The notes under the pieces: model-generated
Database searches by the model: none
What the model was told of the DNA's origin: nothing
Seen by the model: the letters and a program-made list of their open reading frames with translations, nothing else
Part shown: positions 47,449 through 58,839 of the stretch, piece after piece
How positions within the stretch are numbered: the first letter of the stretch is position 1
Layout: the number at the start of each line of letters is the position of its first letter
Assembly (NCBI RefSeq): GCF_035594125.1
Contig: NW_026973713.1
Location: 587,501 to 651,500 of the forward strand
DNA: 64,000 nucleotides
Direction of reading: 5' to 3'
Source of the DNA: Scylla paramamosain
Taxonomy: Eukaryota; Arthropoda; Malacostraca; Decapoda; Portunidae
Program-made: the position numbers and the translations under genes

Positions 47449-47619
47449 GATTGTACCCTATTTACAACAGGAAGTGTACTTTGTATCTTACATTTAATTC
47501 TTGCATGTAGTCCACAGTGTACATCAGTGTGTGTGTATTAACCTAGCCGTATTGTACAGGGCACGAGCCAAAGCTCATTTTGTCCTTTCTCCATAACCAT
47601 ATTTATCTGGTTTGTCTTT

Positions 47620-49095
47620 AAACACTGTTAACCACAACTACTTTTTCCTTCAAATCATTCCAGATTTCAATAGTTCTATATGGGAAGCTGTATTTCTTGA
47701 CGTTGCTTGAACATACACTCCTTTATTTTCTTCCCATGCCTCCTTGTCTGTCTCTCTCCCTGCTCCATCTGTGGTACCAAGTCATTTCTGTCTGTTCTTT
47801 CTGTATTGTTTACTATTACTAATTTGTACATTGTTATCAGGTCTCCTCTTTCTCTTCTCCCTTGTAGTGTTGGTAATCCCATCTCTTCAAGTCTTTCTTC
47901 ATAGCTTAAGTCTTTTAATTCTGGTACCATCTCTGTCGCTATCCTCTGTATTCTTTCCAGTCTCCGTATGTCTTTTTTCTACATGGAGCTCAAACTACTG
48001 CTGCATGTTCAATTTAGGATGTATCATGCTTATTATAACTTGCTTCATAATTTCTTTATCTAAATAGTTAAACACCACCCTAATGTCTACCAACAAGATG
48101 TATATAGAGCTAAATATTCTGATTATGTGCCTTTCAGGTGATAGTGTGTCCTGAATCATTACTCAAAAATCTTTTTCCTCATTACTTTTTGTTATTATTT
48201 CTTCTCCCATTTTGTAATTCCATGAAGGTCTCTTTTTACTTTTCCTATTTCCATCATGTGGCATTTTCTGGCATTAAATTCTAGTTTCCATCTTTGGCTC
48301 CATGCATGTATCTTGCCAATATTCTTTTGTAATTCCTTGCTGTCAGTTTCATTCTTTATTTTCATTATTTTTGCATCATCAGCAAAAAGATTTATATAAC
48401 TATATAGATGCCCTGTCATATCATCTACATATATCTGAAACATAATAGGTGCCAACAAAGACCCTTGCGGTACCCCACTTGTCACTTTCTGCTAACTTGA
48501 ATTAGCATCTCTAATTACTGTTGTCACTTCCCTCCCTTGTAAATAATCCTCCATCCATCTCAATGTTGCTCCCTTTAGTCCTTCTCCATTCTCTAGCTTC
48601 CACATAAGACTCTTAAGGGGAACTTTATCAGATGCTTTTTAGAGATCCTGGTGTACCGGATCAACCCATCTCTCACTTCCCTCCCTTGTAAATAGTCCTC
48701 CATCCATTTCAATGTTGCTCCCTTTAGCCCTCCTCCATTCTCTGGCTTCCACATACGACTTTTGTGGGGAGCTTTATCGGATGCTTTTTTGAGATTCAGG
48801 TATACCACATCAACCCATCCGTCCCTCTCTTGCACTCCATCTATTACTCTCATGTAGAAGCTCAGTAGATTTGTGACACTGGATCTTCCTTTCCTGAATC
48901 CAAATTGCTTTTCTGTAATAATCTTTTCATCTTCTCAATACTGCACCAATCTGTTTTTAATTACTATTTCACAAAGCTTGCTTCCAATACTTGTTAGTGA
49001 CACTGATCCATAATTTAATGTTTCCATTTTATTTCTCCCTTTGTGTATTGGCACTACATTAGCTCTTTTCCATTGCCTTGGTTCCTGAGGCATTA
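47620..49095 (-). mobile_element. CR1-type LINE, copy C
   Basis: Minus strand: QWKRANVVPIHKGRNKMETL (49070), an RSSVTNLLSFYMR-like segment (about 48870), LNLKKASDKAPHKSRMWKPE (motif A, Phe to Ser), TSGVPQGSLLAPIMFQIYVD (motif B, 48480), LFADDAKIMKI (motif C), WKLEFNARKCHMMEIGKVKR, PELKDLSYEERLEEMGLPTL and GRRERGDLITMYKLV, then the C-terminus. A stretch of about 140 bp is tandemly duplicated (about 48524-48672 and 48673-48812), each with CACTTCCCTCCCTTGTAAAT. Confidence 0.88.
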
Positions 49096-49525
49096 CTAGT
49101 GTTGTGATTAACAAGTAGTTTATCCACATGAAGATTTGTATGTTGAGGTATAAGAACTGGACATGGAGATGAGTACAGCAAATGTTGGAGTTGCAAGGGA
49201 TGTGCGTTCTGGAAGGTTCCTTGCAACTCGTTTTGCTCAAAACTCATCATAATTTTTTGGTAACATTAAAAAAATTGCATATTCCACAATGTAACGCCAC
49301 ACCAGATCTTGTCGTACTGCTGGCGGAGGTAGAAGGGAGTGGGCCCATATTCTTCACTGAGATATGCAATGTGTCACAGTTAAGACAGATGTGTATCACA
49401 ACTTTGAACACTTTTCATAATACATTTATCAGAAGTCTGTCATAAGTGTCTTGCCAGATGTAGCGCTTACTTATTTTAAAATACTACATGACAAAATATA
49501 AGGTGTTATTTGCAACATTTTATAC

Positions 49526-50347
49526 CGTATTCGATGGCTCATAAGACGCACCTTTTCTCCCCCCTCTAAAAAAAAAAAAAGTGTCATGAAATGAGCCTGC
49601 GTCCTATGAGGCCAAGGTTCAGCATTGAGGCAGTGGTTGGTGGTAAGACTATGGCAACAGAGGCTCTGAAATCAAACCCCAGAAATCTTCGCACTGTAAA
49701 CAAAGTGATGATTTATACTACACCACAAAACAAGTCTTTCTTTCAAGGTAACAATATATATTAGGTCATACTTACCGGTAATTTACACAGAATGACGCCA
49801 GTCAGGAAGGATTTGCCCAAGTGGCCATGCACACGCATTGCATGTACCAAAACAAACACGTGGTCGGTTACGCGCCTAACCCGGTGACACGGGCAAGCTT
49901 CACTGCGTTCTTAATACTGTGATGCCGTTACTCCTTGAGGTAAGACGCACTTTCATACAATTAAAATTACACCTATCTTTTGACATTCTTATGAACAAAC
50001 TTTATTAACCCCGTAGTCTCTCACAGTCGCTGCCGACGCCATATGCCAGGTACATGTTTACACCTCACAAGAGGATTAGTAAGTAGGCTATTAGCAAATA
50101 TTGAAGTTTTTAGATGCAAAATATTGGGATCTAATAATGATCAAAATGCATGTGAGAGTCTTCAAGTGTCAGGTGAAATACTGCACTTCATATTCAGAGC
50201 TTAAGTCCGCTCATTTATTTATTTATTTTTATTTATTTATTTATTAATATTTATTTATTTATTTATTTACTTTTTTTTATTTTAATGTCTGGCAAAACTG
50301 GGTGCGTCTTATGAGCCCATGCGTCTTATGAGCCATCAAATACGATG
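49526..50347. mobile_element. Non-autonomous DNA transposon with TIRs
   Basis: Left end CCGTATTCGATGGCTCATAA then GACGCACC; right end (minus strand) CGTATTTGATGGCTCATAAG then ACGCA, followed there by a second GGCTCATAAGACGCACC. The inverted ends pair over about 25 bp. The interior (about 770 bp) has no transposase. No target-site duplication could be read with confidence. The superfamily is unassigned. Confidence 0.65.
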
Positions 50348-51578
50348 TTTTACAAATAATTCCTGTGCTTATGTGTGTTTGGAGAAAAGGTACAGTGGAT
50401 AAAACAGTGATTCATTCATTGAAATGTTAGGTTAAGTGCAATTCCATTAAAGCGCCTCATTGTAAACAATCATCTGAGTTGTTTTACAATGGTGAGAAAT
50501 AAAATGCAATGAAAACCTGCAAAATAGAATTTTTTTTCTTTCCCAGAATGTAAGACTATACTAATTAGTAATACTATCACCCCCAAATCTCATTAGCACT
50601 GAGGCACAGCAGGGGCACAACACAATGAAGTGCATCAGAAAAATATCTCAAAGTTTATATTGAATAATGAAAATAAGACGAAAAAATCACTGAATCTTTT
50701 ACAAAACTGACAAGACTACTCTTCCTACCTGACCTGTGGTGAAGGCTGGAACTTTGCACTCCCTCAGCCCTCTCTCTCCACACCCTGATGCTCCTGCTCC
50801 CACAAGCTTTACTGGACGCATACACGGTCCCTCTTTTCTTTTTTAACAGTATAAGGAGCATTTGTATGTACTCAAAAGTTGTTCTGATGATGATGTTCTG
50901 CATCACTTGAAACACTCAGAACATTTATTTTTGGATAGATTATTCCTTCCTCGGGGACGATGTTGTTGTGTTCTGGCCACCTTGGCTGCCATAAAACAAC
51001 TAATTTGGTCCATAGTGCCAATCTTAAACTTACGGTTGGCAAAGGGAACAACACTGAGCACAATTTCATTCTGCAAGTAAGCTGCTTGTATCTCTGAATG
51101 CTTGTAACTCAGACACCCACTGTATACTATACATAACACGTATGTATTTGTTTTTACTACTTGTGATGCCAATGGTAGGAATGCGTGACCCATACGCAAC
51201 TCAAAGAAATAATGCGTGAAAGTCAGGAAGGTAAGAATTTATGACTCAGCGTGAGACTCCAGGATCACAAAAGTCAGATACAGTGACTCTCCTCTCATGG
51301 AGGTACTGCAGGTTGTCTCTGGCTTGCCTCACACCCCCACTTCACTCAGCACCTCATCCACCTCCCACCCTCACAACCTTGCCTCTGTGTCTTCCGTCTG
51401 CCAGCCTGCCTTCTCTTCTCCAGTATTTGTTTTCAGTATAGCATTACAGCTCTCTTTCAGTTTCATCTAGTGTCATCCTGATCATATTTATGCTTTCTTC
51501 CCTAACACTGCTCAGCTCTTTCATTCTTTTTATTACACACCTCCCACTCTGGATGCACATCACTCAAGCATGCTACCT

Positions 51579-51636
<58 letters not shown>

Positions 51637-52340
51637 ACAATAGGATTCAGTAAGTCTGTAGCAATACCTGTGATGTTTGCAACTGCACTTGTGACATAGT
51701 GAAATTTGTCTGCTGTCAAGATCTTCATGAAAGCAGAGACTAATGGGGACACCATTAAGGGAGTGAAGAGCTCCGCAGCAAGGTGTTGTCTGACACAACA
51801 AAGATGGGCATATTTATTAATGGCAAATCTCAACCCCCAGGAAGCAACTGTTGAAGATAAATTGATCCTTCTATGCACGATTAGTGAGAACAGAGCAAGG
51901 CCAGGCGATGTAGTGGGGAAGCACAGGCACAGCTGAACCCAACATCAGTCCGCCTGTGAATCTGTAACGATTATGATCGACGTGTGACAAGTGGAATCGC
52001 AGTGTGAAAAAAAGAAAAGAAAACATACCTTATTCATTCCAAAAATTACTGTGGTACAAACATAAGGCTTCTAGATTCCTAATGGCTGCAAATGACTACA
52101 ATTAAATCAGATTAAATCGGACTTGGAGATAATTGAAAAAAAATTGAAAAAGAAATGCATTGAAACCTTCTGTTCCTCAAACCAAAGTGTATGAAATTCA
52201 GCAAAAAACTGATTCCCACACTAAATCAGAAGGTACACTCCATGCCCCAGTCTGCCCGCCAACCAAACTGATGGAAACTTGCAAGAGTCAACCCAAAAGG
52301 AAGCTACTAATCTAATGCAGTATGTTCCCTGAGGTCTTAA
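50348..52340. other. No recognised gene; includes a (CT)n array
   Basis: Unique-looking sequence with several open frames of 65-99 codons on both strands, none with domain or splice support. (CT)n at 51583-51634. Confidence 0.4.
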
Positions 52341-52575
52341 GGGGAGGAGACGCCTTAAAAAATTACGTTTTTCGACCCGGAGGTTAAAAATTGAGTTATT
52401 AACATCATAGTCACCCTTAACATGTCTGGCGTTTTCTGTGAAAACCACAAGTTGATACCATTATTCCTTTTATTTTAAAAAATCACCTTTATTTACCATT
52501 ATTAAAGGGCTTTAAATGTCCCGCGCGCCACGTGCTTGCCACGTGCTCGGTCACCTGGCTTACAAATTCGTAAAT

Positions 52576-52610
<35 letters not shown>

Positions 52611-53838
52611 TTTTTTTTAATATATGTGGAGGTTCAGTTAGCAACACCACTGATGAGCCACGAGGGACTCAAAGGAAGGCTGGCCACTGCGGTCAGTTCT
52701 GCCAGAGGTCAGAATGTGTTTATGCTCTGCTATCCAAGGCTACTTCATTTTCATTTGTATTTGGAAGCATGCCTCGTTATAATAAAGCAAAGCGTGCACG
52801 GATAGATGCGCCAAACAAGATGACGGAAAAGAATAATAATCAAGAGGAGTTGCGTTGTGGCAACAGGTCGCCACCACACGCTGCCTTTGTTTCACCACCA
52901 CCACCACCATAACATTCTCATCTATGGGCTAAATGCAGCAAAACTAAGTATGTTGGGACCAAAAGAGTCAAATCTGTTGCCGCTGTGACCGTATTACATC
53001 ACAACTTCGGGTACTTGAATCCAAGTTTACTAACTCATAGTGGGTTGGTGCCTCACAGAACACTCGCTGGGTGAGGCATTCAAGAAAGCAGAACAACAAC
53101 TCCTGTACAGAAGAGGACTGAAAAGAAGCCCCATTCAAGAGAAGGAAGTGAAGACTACCAGCCAGGCAGCTGCTAATGATCCTGGCGACAAAGAGGAGCG
53201 TGGCGCCCTCTGATAAACTCACCTGCCAGTGACTAATATCCTGTCATGCAGGAGGGAACCAGGTGCCAGTTAGCCCTCAATATGATCATAAACGATGGTT
53301 TCCTTTTGCTTATATAATTATTATCCTAATGCATGTAAAATTTTACCAGAAAAACCCAACATATGGAATTACACACACTTCTCAGAAGAAAACGGCTCGT
53401 ATCTCAAAACTTAAGTTTTTCATACATGAAGTGTTTCTCCCTCGTTGTCCTACAAGATAATGGAAATGTAAAGGTATTGCTGGAAAGAGGAAACAACGGG
53501 ATATTTTTCCCCAAAGAGATTTTCAAAGAAGGCTCGTCATACTGTGCTAGGTTTTTTTTTTTTTTTTTTTTCAAAAAAAAAAAAATGAAAAAGTTTGAAG
53601 AAAAAAATCTTAGTTTTTATTTCAGAACGAAATGTCTAATAAAAATCTATCTTTGGGGAAGTGAAGATACATGTATGTATATTATCGACACTAAATTTTA
53701 TAGGAATTGGTTGAAAAACAAGTGAGGAGAAATTTTATCGGTCACTTTTTTTTGGGGGGTAAAAAAAAAAAAAAAAACTACAAAAACTAATCGGCGAATT
53801 TCAGCGAAAATTGGGAATTTGCTTTTGTAGGTACTAAG

Positions 53839-53903
<65 letters not shown>

Positions 53904-53965
53904 AAAATCATGAAGATCAGACAAATATGAACGTCAGCTCTAAGAGTAAGAGGCGTCCACTCCCC
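52341..53965. mobile_element. piggyBac-like non-autonomous element (TTAA target)
   Basis: 1625 bp flanked by TTAA on both sides (52337-52340 and 53966-53969). Terminal inverted repeats: left GGGGAGGAGACGCCT, right (minus strand) GGGGAGTGGACGCCT, 13 of 15 matching. TTAA duplication is the hallmark of piggyBac elements, although their ends more often begin CCC. The inside has (TTTA)n at 52577-52611, a (CA)n array and short frames that do not resemble a transposase. Confidence 0.6.
53841..53901. repeat. (CA)n microsatellite
   Basis: About 30 CA units close to the right end of the TTAA-flanked element. Confidence 0.96.
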
Positions 53966-53984
53966 TTAACTCGGCAGTCCGCTA

Positions 53985-54312
53985 CACTCCCACATACAAG
54001 GCTCACCCTCCCGTCCTGCAGAAACACCTAGCACTGGAAGCCATAGCGACTGTCTCCACTACCATCGATTCACTGCACCACATGTACAGTACACGGATGG
54101 GTCTGTGCAGGCAGACGGGATGGCAGGATGTGCAATCTTTTCTCCTGACACGGAACCACCAGAAGCGTGCTGGATTGGCCATCGGCTGCCGCCTCACTCC
54201 AGCTCCACATTGTGCAAGCTGCGCGATGTCTTGGATGCTGTGAGTCTCCTCTGTCAGAGAAGCCTCAGCGGTGTTGTCATGTGCGACTCACAGGCAGCTC
54301 TTTTTATGACTT
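53985..54312 (+). pseudogene. LINE-encoded RNase H domain fragment
   Basis: Reads QYTDGSVQADGMAGCAIFSP, then WIGHRLPPHSSSTLCKLRDV, LDAVSLLCQ and VVMCDSQAAL. This is the RNase H domain present in some LINE ORF2 proteins. The first Asp (TDGS) and third Asp (CDSQ) are present, but the expected Glu in the STLCEL helix is Lys. It breaks off where a CR1 3' end is inserted. Confidence 0.8.
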
Positions 54313-54528
54313 AAGAACATAAGAACAAAAGAAATATGGGAAGCTGCAAGAAGCCACCTGGCTTACACGTGGCAGTCCCAGTATGAAATATACCTACCTA
54401 TTTCCACCTATCATCCCCATCCATCAACCCGTCTAATCTTCTCTTAAAGCTCCCTAATGTCTTAGCACTAACAACATGATTGCTGAGTCCGTTCCACTCA
54501 TCTACCACTCTATTTGAGAACACCTACA
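54313..54528 (-). mobile_element. CR1-type LINE 3' end inserted in the RNase H fragment
   Basis: On the minus strand: FSNRVVDEWNGLSNHVVSAK and TLGSFKRRLDGLMDGDDRW then a stop, 3' UTR, and terminal GTTCTTATGTTCTTA. Same family as the fragments at 22200 and 30640. Confidence 0.82.
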
Positions 54529-54534
54529 CTATAT

Positions 54535-55300
54535 AGGCACACGACATTGCAACACCACTCACAGACAGCACAAATATCCAATACGTAGACGACATCACAC
54601 ATATCATCACATATGCAGGTAAATCATAAAACATCTTCGCAAACAGAATATAAAGAGAAATGAAAAAAAAACATCAACAACCACGAAAACAAATGAAAAA
54701 TCAAAACAAACACACAAAAATTCACATTACTGCCTATAACAATGAAAAAGATGAGACCAGTCACCATAGACGAGAACAACATACCATACACAAAAGACGC
54801 TGAAATATTGGGGCTTAAGCTGGGCACACACGGATACTCAAAACACATAAAGGACATCACTAAATGCACTAAACACTAACATCAAACTACACCTTGTAAA
54901 AGCGTGCGTACTACCATTACTTACCTACCCAGCACATGCTCTAAACGCAATCTCTACATCACATTCACTATCGTTACAACGACAACAGAACAAAGCACTA
55001 CGCTTCGTTTATAATGAAAAATACACATACACCAAAAATTCCAAAGAACTGCACGCACTCGCAAAACTAGACCCAGTCATTAAAACACTATACGCAAGAG
55101 GAAACCAAATCAAACACAAACTAATACACACACTCACTCAAGGCCTTCACGTACACAAGCACAAGACACGAGCACGAACAGGGAAGGCAACACGCCTGGT
55201 TCAAGACACCAGTCAACACTATATCAAAGGCATCACCGAGATCATTATACACATAAACCTTTCAAAATTGATACTATTCATACACTCACATGAGTATCAG
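54535..55300 (+). mobile_element. LINE reverse transcriptase 3' half, AC-rich codons
   Basis: Reads across frames STNIQYVDDITHIITYAGKS (RT motif C, YVDD), PVTIDENNIPYTKDAEILGL, GTHGYSKHIKDI, LTYPAHALNAIS, LQRQQNKALRFVYNEKYTYT and LHALAKLDPVIKTLYARGNQ. A fourth LINE type with a strong A/C bias in its coding strand. Multiple indels; it appears truncated at both ends. Confidence 0.72.
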
Positions 55301-57337
55301 ACATTGCTCATACATTTTATTTATTCATGAATTAACTCAATTTGTAACGGTGTCACATAATTAATAATAATAAGTATTGTATTTATAATGCCTTGCCTGG
55401 TTAGCAATATAAGTGTATGTATAAGTATATGCATAAGTGTAGCTAGTGGCTGTTGGCGGATAAGGGTGGGGCCGACATGATCACGCCACCCTACGTCACA
55501 CACACACACACACACGCACACACACACCATAGAACTTTCCATACTCCTTTTATTGCCATCGATAAGTAATCAGTAGCACCTACATCATAGTATCTAAGTA
55601 TTCTCCATAATTAATCTCTCCCTAATGTATTTTGGCATGTATTACTCTTAGCTATAAGTAGGTTTTCCCTTGCCTTATTTATGTAATTAGAGAGTTATAA
55701 TTATGAATATATTCATGTACTGTGAGTGCGGTCAACCCGCCCCTATTTCTAGTGTCAACCCTTTTTGAAGGCGCTAAGCGTCCCTTGTGCCGGCTCCGGC
55801 AGTCTCTTGCCAGGGTGTAACGCTGTACCACGCAGAGGACATCCGTTGTCCCGTAGCGCCACACCCTTCTCCACAACTCTGTACATATATCTAAATATAC
55901 ATATTTTTATACGTTCACCTTTGACATTCACCTGAAAACCACAGAAACTCACCACGAGTGACTTTACCTATTATACAAAGGTAAGAAACTAATGAACAGT
56001 GTCCAGCGGCAATTGATAATTAAAACCACTCTGGAACAAGTTAAAGACACAAACGCCACTCAATTAATTCACGCTAACTCTCAAAACTTATATCAAAATA
56101 TATATTATCATTCAACATTGACGGTTATTCCGTCATTTTTCGCTCTACGACTTTCCTTCATATTTTCACCCAACCTTAATCTTGTACTCTTTACCGTCTT
56201 CTCTCACCCTCACTGTCTATTCCCCCCACAACACCAACACTAACAAAAAAGTTGTATATAGCAAACATCCGCCAAATTGTGGGTGACAGAGTGGCACAGG
56301 GGACAGGAGGTGTAGTGAGGCTTGTCTGTCAAACCCACAACTTGCCACAGCGGTCGATGGCCAAGCCTCAGCAACGCCGACGCCACATTGTGTTTTGGGG
56401 CCCACAGCTAGGCCCCGATGGCGGTACTTGAAGCGACGGTGACGCAATGCATCAGGTTACTATTACCATCTTCAGGAGGATCAAATTGATGCCTTCGTCA
56501 GAAACATAGCCAAGTTATTTTTCCCCTCCGTTGCTGCTGTTACCATTAGTATTGTCATAGTCTTGTGAAGTAACGAAATATAAATGCAAAAACTTGTAGA
56601 AAGCTGAAGGTTGGAGAGCTTTATAAATAATATGTAAAGAAAAAAAAAACATTAAATGTAACATTCTTGCTTTTTCCCTCGGACGTTCAGTTGGTTTAGT
56701 GGTGGGTAGCCTGATACTTCCTTCACTTGCACCTGAATTACTGGGGTTCTCAGGGGTAATAACTTGAGGTATCACGATGAACTTCCTGTAATTCATAGCC
56801 AGTGTTGTGCTGCTTATCCTCAATGTGTTTATCAGTGTCTTCAGTCTCACTGTTATCCTTACCGACAACTGGTATTTCTGCGTCACCCACTAACACCTCC
56901 CTCCCTCTCTCTCCCACGTGTCAGTCACCTCATAGACCAAAATATTCCCGAAAACATAAGTACTCACAAAATTAAAAAGGTTCTAGTTGAAGTTATGAGA
57001 GTTTTTACGTGTGCTCTTACGGTTCTAGTGACAGATTAATAAGTTTGTACACTATTAACAGGAGAAACATTCTTGGGAACCGGGCTAATTACCTCCTTGG
57101 ATTTGAAAATAGTCGTGGTGAGACAGCAAAGCGTTTCAGAATAGCTGTGTCTCCCAGACTCGGCACCAATTCCTCGGTAGAAGAACAAGGCGTTAACAAA
57201 AGACTAGAAAATCTTAAGTCAAAACACTCAACATCCCATTGACCTTCCAGTTAGATTGTACGAGAAATTCCACCCAGCAGAACTTGTCATCCCCCTCTCC
57301 TTGTAGTCTGGCAGGAATGGCAACTCGTGATCTGCCA

Positions 57338-57341
<4 letters not shown>
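55301..57341. other. No recognised gene; CpG-containing patches
   Basis: Contains a short (CA)n (55497-55527) and two GC-richer patches at 55730-55870 and 56270-56440. Open frames there (for example minus 55679-55955, minus 56217-56447 and plus 57009-57242) have no recognisable domain. A TGGTTTAGTGGT and a TGGCTCAGTGAT motif look A-box-like but lack partners. Confidence 0.4.
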
Positions 57342-57374
<33 letters not shown>

Positions 57375-57561
57375 GTGAAGCAGTAAATGTGCCCCCTTGA
57401 GGGGTAAAAATGTGGAGTGTGGCAAGTAAACGCGCAGGTGTTGGTCTGAATAACAATTGATCATCTGGTCAGCCTCCCTGGCTCAGTGATGAGACGGTCA
57501 TTCTGCGTTAACTCCGTGTCACGATAGAGTAAATAAGAGGAAATGGTACTTCATTGATTAT

Positions 57562-57603
<42 letters not shown>

Positions 57604-57677
57604 TGTGTGTGTGGGGGTATCTGTGTGCGTCTGTGTGTGCTCAAGTGTGCTCGAAGTCTATAATATTCAGGTGGTAA
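57342..57677. repeat. (TG)n arrays with unique spacer
   Basis: (TG)n at 57341-57373 and an imperfect (TG)n/(GTGG) array at 57565-57640, separated by about 190 bp with no gene. Confidence 0.9.
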
Positions 57678-57731
57678 ATCTCTCTCTCTCTCTCTCTCTC
57701 TCTCGAGAGAGAGAGAGAGAGAGAGAGAGAG
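57678..57731. repeat. Perfect (TC)n-CG-(AG)n inverted repeat
   Basis: About 13 TC units run into CTCGAG and then about 13 AG units. The flanks also mirror (GTAAATC on the left, GAGTTTAC on the right), so the whole stretch can fold into a long hairpin. It is followed by (CA)n at 57735-57750 and (AT)n at 57896-57932. Confidence 0.95.
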
Positions 57732-57894
57732 TTTACACACACACACACACATTAGCGGCATGGTGTTCACACTCCTGGGTAATGACACCAATGCTCATGT
57801 CAGCAACTGTTTAGATCAATGACGCTGACACAAACTCATTCCTTGAACCTTTGCACTCATGCTGACGCCACCACTTCCTTTCTTCGACGCGTCA

Positions 57895-57934
<40 letters not shown>

Positions 57935-57949
57935 TGTAAAAGGACGTGT

Positions 57950-58470
57950 ATGGACAACGCAGGTGTGGAGTTAGAGCAAGTTTGGCGGAGTGAGGTTTAT
58001 TGTTGCAACGTTTCGCCGTATGACTGACGGCATTTTCAAGCTAAAATATAAGAACGAAGATATAATACAAGGTAAAAAAAAACACATACGAGTACAATAC
58101 GTAAAAACGAATAAAAAACTTATATAAAAAAGTAACAATGGATAAAATGTAAAATAGATGAAAAGATAAAGAAAAGAGGAAAAGAAAATATTTGAGAAAT
58201 ACATATAAAAAATAAAATAGGAAAGAGAGAGTGGTTACCTGATGTGGAAGCGTGTTGGAGGTGGACTGAGGGAAGGAGAGACGAGAAAGGAAGAGGAAAA
58301 CAAAGAATACTGCTTCGAAGCGCCATATGAAAAACCGAGAGGGCAAGATGTTGGATTCGTCCTTTTTATGATTAATGATTCAAGTATTTTAGTGTCACTA
58401 TTTGAGTTTCCTCTGGCTAGAATTTTGAAATCATCCACAGGAAACTGCTCATTTAAAGTACTAAAATCTT
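57950..58470 (-). mobile_element. Penelope-like element remnant (GIY-YIG end and terminal repeat)
   Basis: On the minus strand the segment 58470-58310 reads [20 protein letters not shown] then [19 protein letters not shown]..(N/S)...ILESLxIxxxxP is the end of the GIY-YIG endonuclease domain of Penelope-like elements. About 270 bp downstream on the same strand lies GCCGTCAGTCATACGGCGAAAC followed by GTTGCAACAATAAA, which resembles the stem II and GAAAC part of the hammerhead-type motif in their terminal repeats. The CUGAUGA core strand is degenerate (CTTGAAAA). The reverse transcriptase is absent. Confidence 0.5.
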
Positions 58471-58474
58471 CACT

Positions 58475-58583
<109 letters not shown>

Positions 58584-58589
58584 TCATTA

Positions 58590-58790
58590 GAAGCGCATCT
58601 TTTTTTCACTGCACCTAAAGATTTTCTTTTCTGCCGGAGAGATCCATCTCTAGCATCCTCCTTCCAACTTACCGCTACCCTCCCCCCACCCCCCGTCCCG
58701 TCTCTTTTCCTGACATGACCAAACCACCTCAGTCTCGCTTCTGGAACTTTGTCCCCAAACTTCAATACCTCACACAGGAGTGTACGTGTA
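58590..58790 (-). mobile_element. LINE ORF2 C-terminal end
   Basis: Minus strand reads [20 protein letters not shown] then [12 protein letters not shown] and [15 protein letters not shown]. [13 protein letters not shown] is the signature C-terminus of RTE/CR1-related LINEs. Truncated by the (AT)n array. Confidence 0.78.
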
Positions 58791-58839
58791 GGTGCAGGAT
58801 TCTTGTTAAACTATCAGTAACATCACTGAAACGCTCATA

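Larger units (their letters stand above)
45480..47460 (-). mobile_element. LINE of a third family, relatively intact
   Basis: Minus-strand non-LTR element unlike the jockey and CR1 copies. It enters at PLYKNKGDIQDVSNYRGITL (47440), then DHKKSFDMVWREGLW (motif A region, 47180), VGLRQGENLSPVLFAFYLND (motif B), IMYADDTVILC (motif C), a thumb, and a C-terminal zinc-ribbon-like segment (CNKCNAEVVGEEFHVLLECT). Only a few frameshifts separate four long frames. The 3' side ends at an (AAT)n array (45481-45513), read as ATT on the minus strand, which could be its tail. The endonuclease domain is missing (5' truncation near 47460). Confidence 0.87.

Noticed and set aside
49180..49225. Short MITE with GAGTTGCAAGG inverted ends
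   Set aside because: The inverted arms are only 11 bp with a 20-bp interior; no target duplication or second copy was seen.
57470..57540. tRNA gene or SINE head (TGGCTCAGTGAT)
   Set aside because: An A-box-like motif only; no cloverleaf, anticodon stem or B box could be drawn. The same applies to TGGTTTAGTGGT at about 56695.
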